The position numbers were made by a program, and so were the translations under genes. Under the pieces are notes generated by a model. The model saw nothing but the letters and a program-made list of their open reading frames with translations. It did not search any database and was not told the origin of the DNA. A stretch of 64,000 bases of DNA, taken from assembly GCA_018268835.1 (NCBI GenBank), contig JAFDVU010000007.1:1-64000 (forward strand), read 5' to 3'. Source of the DNA: Acidobacteriota bacterium (GTDB lineage: Bacteria > Acidobacteriota > Terriglobia > Bryobacterales > Bryobacteraceae). Shown piece after piece: positions 61,844-64,000 of this stretch (its first letter is position 1; every line of letters begins with the position of its first letter).

Positions 61844-64000
61844 ATGCCTGACCTATTTCGACGCGTGCGCTATTTGCTCCATCGTGGCCGTTTCGAGCGC
61901 GAGCTTGCCGAGGACATGGAGTTCCACCGCGAAATGGCGGCGCACGAGGGCCGCTCGAATTTCGGTAACGCGCTCCTGCTGCGCGAGGAGGCTCGCGATG
62001 CCTGGGGCTGGACCTGGCTCGACCGCCTCTCCCAGGACCTTCGCTATGCCCTGAGAACGCTCCGTAAATCGCCCGGTTTTACGCTGGCCGCGGTGTTCAT
62101 GCTGGCGGTCGGGATCGGCGTCAACGTCGCGGTTTTCGGGTTCTTCAGCCTCATGGTGCTGCGCCCGATCAACGTCCGCGACCCCGGCACGCTGCTGCGT
62201 TTCCACCGCCGCAATGCCAACCAATATGCGTTCGCAGTGTCCTATCCGGAAGCCGCCTTTTTCCGCGATCACGCGCGGACGCTCTCCGCCGTCATCCTGG
62301 TCAACGGCACCAGCGTCTCCATTGAAAACGAGCAGAAGGTGGCCGATGCGCGCTTCGTAACCACGAACTTCTTCCGCGAACTCGGCGGCGGGGCCAGCCT
62401 CGGCCGCGTGCTCGACCCGGCGCTGGACGAGGGTTCGGCGGATCCCGTGGTGGTGCTGAGCCACGGGTTCTGGCAGCGCCATTTTGGCGGGGATCCCGGC
62501 GTGGTCGGCGCGACGCTGCGCGTCAACGGACGGCCGGCGACAGTGATCGGAGTTGCGCAGCGGTACTTCAGCGGTGTCGGGACGGGCGTGGATGATCCCC
62601 CGTTCTGGGCGCCCATCGCGCTACAGCCCTACTTCGTGGACGGCAGCCGCCTGTTGACGGATCTCTCCGTGGAGAGTCCCGGGGTGAGCCTGTGGGGGCG
62701 CTTGCGGCCTGGCCAGAATGCCAGGGCCGCGGAAGAGGAGTTGCGGTCGCTGGCCGCCCAACTCCGCCGCGAATATCCGGCGGCCATCTGGGAAGGTGAA
62801 CGCCTGCCCAGCGAACCAGGCGGGTATGTCACCAGCATGATGACCGGCAACCGCCGCGGGACAGGTACAGAGGAGCACGACCCCATCTATCCGATATTTG
62901 CGCTCGTGGCGGCACTCACTCTGCTGATCCTCGGCGTAGCGTGCGGCAACCTGGGCAGCATGCTGCTGGCGCGCGGTGTGGCCCGGCAGAGGGAGATGTC
63001 GATCCGCACGGCGATTGGGGCCGGTAACGGGCGCCTGATTCGTCAGTTGTTCACCGAGAGCATGGTCCTGGCGATGTCAGGCGCCGCCGCCGGCTTCGCA
63101 CTGGACGTCATCGTGCTGCACGCCCTGCTGGCCGCTACCTCCGCTCCGGCATGGCTGGACGCGTCGCCGGACTGGCGCGTGGCCGCCTTCACGGCGGCCG
63201 CGGGCTTCGGTTCGGCGATTCTGTTCGGCCTGACGCCGGCTTTACAGGTCGGCCGGCAGCGATATCACGCCAATATCGCGCGGCGGATCCTAATCGGCGC
63301 GCAGGTGGCCGCAAGTTGCGTGCTGCTGATTGTCAGCGGGCTGCTGGGGCGGGCGCTGGATCGCGTCATGTTCAGCCCGCCCGGTTTCGACTACCAGCAT
63401 ACTGTCTCCATATCGCCGGACCTCTCCCGGAACGGATATCCGGCGGCGCGGTCGCGGGCGTACCTCGACACACTCCAGGACCGGCTTCGAGCCCTTCCCG
63501 GCGCGCAGTCCGTCGCGCTGGCGCTGGCTCCGCCATTGGGCCACGTGACGATTAGCGCAGGGATCGAGTTAGACGGACGCCACGCGGACGTTCAGGTGAA
63601 TCACGTGAGCCCGGAGTATTTCGAGACGATGGGAATTCCCATTCTGCGCGGACGCACTCTGCGGCCGGGTGAGCGGCACGTGGTGATAGTGAGTGAATCC
63701 ATGGCGCAGGTTCTGTGGCCTGGCCAGGATGCGTTGGGGAAGAAGCTCACGTTGGGCGACGACTTCGCCGTGGTGGGAATCGCGCGCAGCGTCCGATACG
63801 GGAGGTTCGGCGACTCCGATCGGGTGCAGGCGTACTTTCCGATCGAGGTCGGCCAGCTTCCATCGCTTTCCATCCTGGTGAAGACCGCCGGATCACCGGC
63901 GCAATTCGCCCGGGAAGCCCGCACCGCGGCACGGAGCCTGGATGCGAACACCTTTCCGAGTGTGGAGGCGCTGAGCAGCGCGTATCGTGTCAACCTGCAA
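61844..64000 (+). CDS. ADOP-type FtsX/MacB-like ABC transporter permease, 3' end outside window
   Basis: Starting at ATG 61844 (GAGGAG about 5 nt upstream) the frame is open for 719 codons to the right edge. It starts with a permease-prefix segment (LFRRVRYLLHRGRFERELAEDMEFH). The first core follows (DLRYALRTLRKSPGFTLAAVFMLAVGIGVNVAVF, in part), then a periplasmic MacB-like domain (about 110-330) and the FtsX membrane core (ALVAALTLLILGVACGNLG, then RQREMSIRTAIGAGNGRLIRQ near 385). A second duplicated half begins near residue 460. ADOP proteins act with an ATPase encoded elsewhere to export or to transmit mechanical work across the membrane. Confidence 0.92.
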   Translation, partial: MPDLFRRVRYLLHRGRFERELAEDMEFHREMAAHEGRSNFGNALLLREEARDAWGWTWLDRLSQDLRYALRTLRKSPGFTLAAVFMLAVGIGVNVAVFGFFSLMVLRPINVRDPGTLLRFHRRNANQYAFAVSYPEAAFFRDHARTLSAVILVNGTSVSIENEQKVADARFVTTNFFRELGGGASLGRVLDPALDEGSADPVVVLSHGFWQRHFGGDPGVVGATLRVNGRPATVIGVAQRYFSGVGTGVDDPPFWAPIALQPYFVDGSRLLTDLSVESPGVSLWGRLRPGQNARAAEEELRSLAAQLRREYPAAIWEGERLPSEPGGYVTSMMTGNRRGTGTEEHDPIYPIFALVAALTLLILGVACGNLGSMLLARGVARQREMSIRTAIGAGNGRLIRQLFTESMVLAMSGAAAGFALDVIVLHALLAATSAPAWLDASPDWRVAAFTAAAGFGSAILFGLTPALQVGRQRYHANIARRILIGAQVAASCVLLIVSGLLGRALDRVMFSPPGFDYQHTVSISPDLSRNGYPAARSRAYLDTLQDRLRALPGAQSVALALAPPLGHVTISAGIELDGRHADVQVNHVSPEYFETMGIPILRGRTLRPGERHVVIVSESMAQVLWPGQDALGKKLTLGDDFAVVGIARSVRYGRFGDSDRVQAYFPIEVGQLPSLSILVKTAGSPAQFAREARTAARSLDANTFPSVEALSSAYRVNLQ

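Noticed and set aside
1..64000. CRISPR arrays, tRNA or rRNA genes, prophage
   Set aside because: No regularly spaced repeats, no tRNA-like cloverleaf or rRNA core, and no structural phage genes were noticed; the single GH24-like lysozyme is not enough for a prophage.

Overview
The window is GC-rich DNA with a dense gene layout and several family signatures typical of Acidobacteria, most likely the Solibacter/Bryobacter lineage. These are a TIGR03437 C-terminal domain protein (55409..56518), an intact TIGR03435 protein (59228..60439) and the tail of a second one (36312..36527), three PadR regulators each just upstream of a membrane or secreted-domain gene, and an ADOP-type FtsX permease running off the right edge. 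The assignment rests on recognised families, not on a database search.

Layout. 1-7 kb: an ArsR/SRPBCC pair, a DUF2911 protein, a PfkB kinase overlapping a GT39-like membrane protein, a YbjQ protein, a diaminopimelate epimerase homologue, a UPF0173 hydrolase and a HupE/UreJ-like protein. 7-17 kb: LysR plus YeiH, an alpha/beta hydrolase, a prolyl oligopeptidase with a VOC protein, a MATE exporter, and an AT-richer pair of exported unknowns. 16.5-20 kb: aldo/keto reductase, GNAT, a PmoA-like protein and a HEAT-repeat protein. 20.3-23.1 kb: the housekeeping block SRP RNA - dnaX - ybaB - recR. 23-30 kb: PadR with an unusual FtsH-like membrane protein, acetamidase/formamidase, a TonB-dependent receptor and an S41 peptidase. 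30-36 kb: two TPR-type exported proteins, rnc, a methyltransferase, a GT2 and a polytopic membrane protein. 36-45 kb: a carbohydrate cluster on the minus strand (CE15-like esterase, GH106-like protein, GH133 debranching enzyme, GH63-like glucosidase). 45-51 kb: nucleoside hydrolase with a GH24-like lysozyme, YfcE phosphodiesterase and a histidine kinase/response regulator pair. 51-56.5 kb: LysE, an unknown, an MGDG-synthase-like glycosyltransferase, a PHP protein, a PAP2 phosphatase and a small Rdx (SelW-like) gene. 56.5-64 kb: DUF362 and an unknown, then PadR-TIGR03435, an ISL3 transposase remnant and PadR-ADOP permease.

Most notable points. The 80-residue Rdx gene at 55167..55409 has an in-frame TGA in a CxxU redox motif, followed by a stem-loop fitting a bacterial SECIS, so it is very probably a selenoprotein. 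The DapF homologue carries serine in place of both catalytic cysteines. An alpha/beta hydrolase has alanine where the nucleophile serine should be. A PadR-linked membrane protein joins a permease-prefix-like start to the FtsH periplasmic domain without any ATPase. No tRNA, rRNA operon, CRISPR array or prophage was seen.
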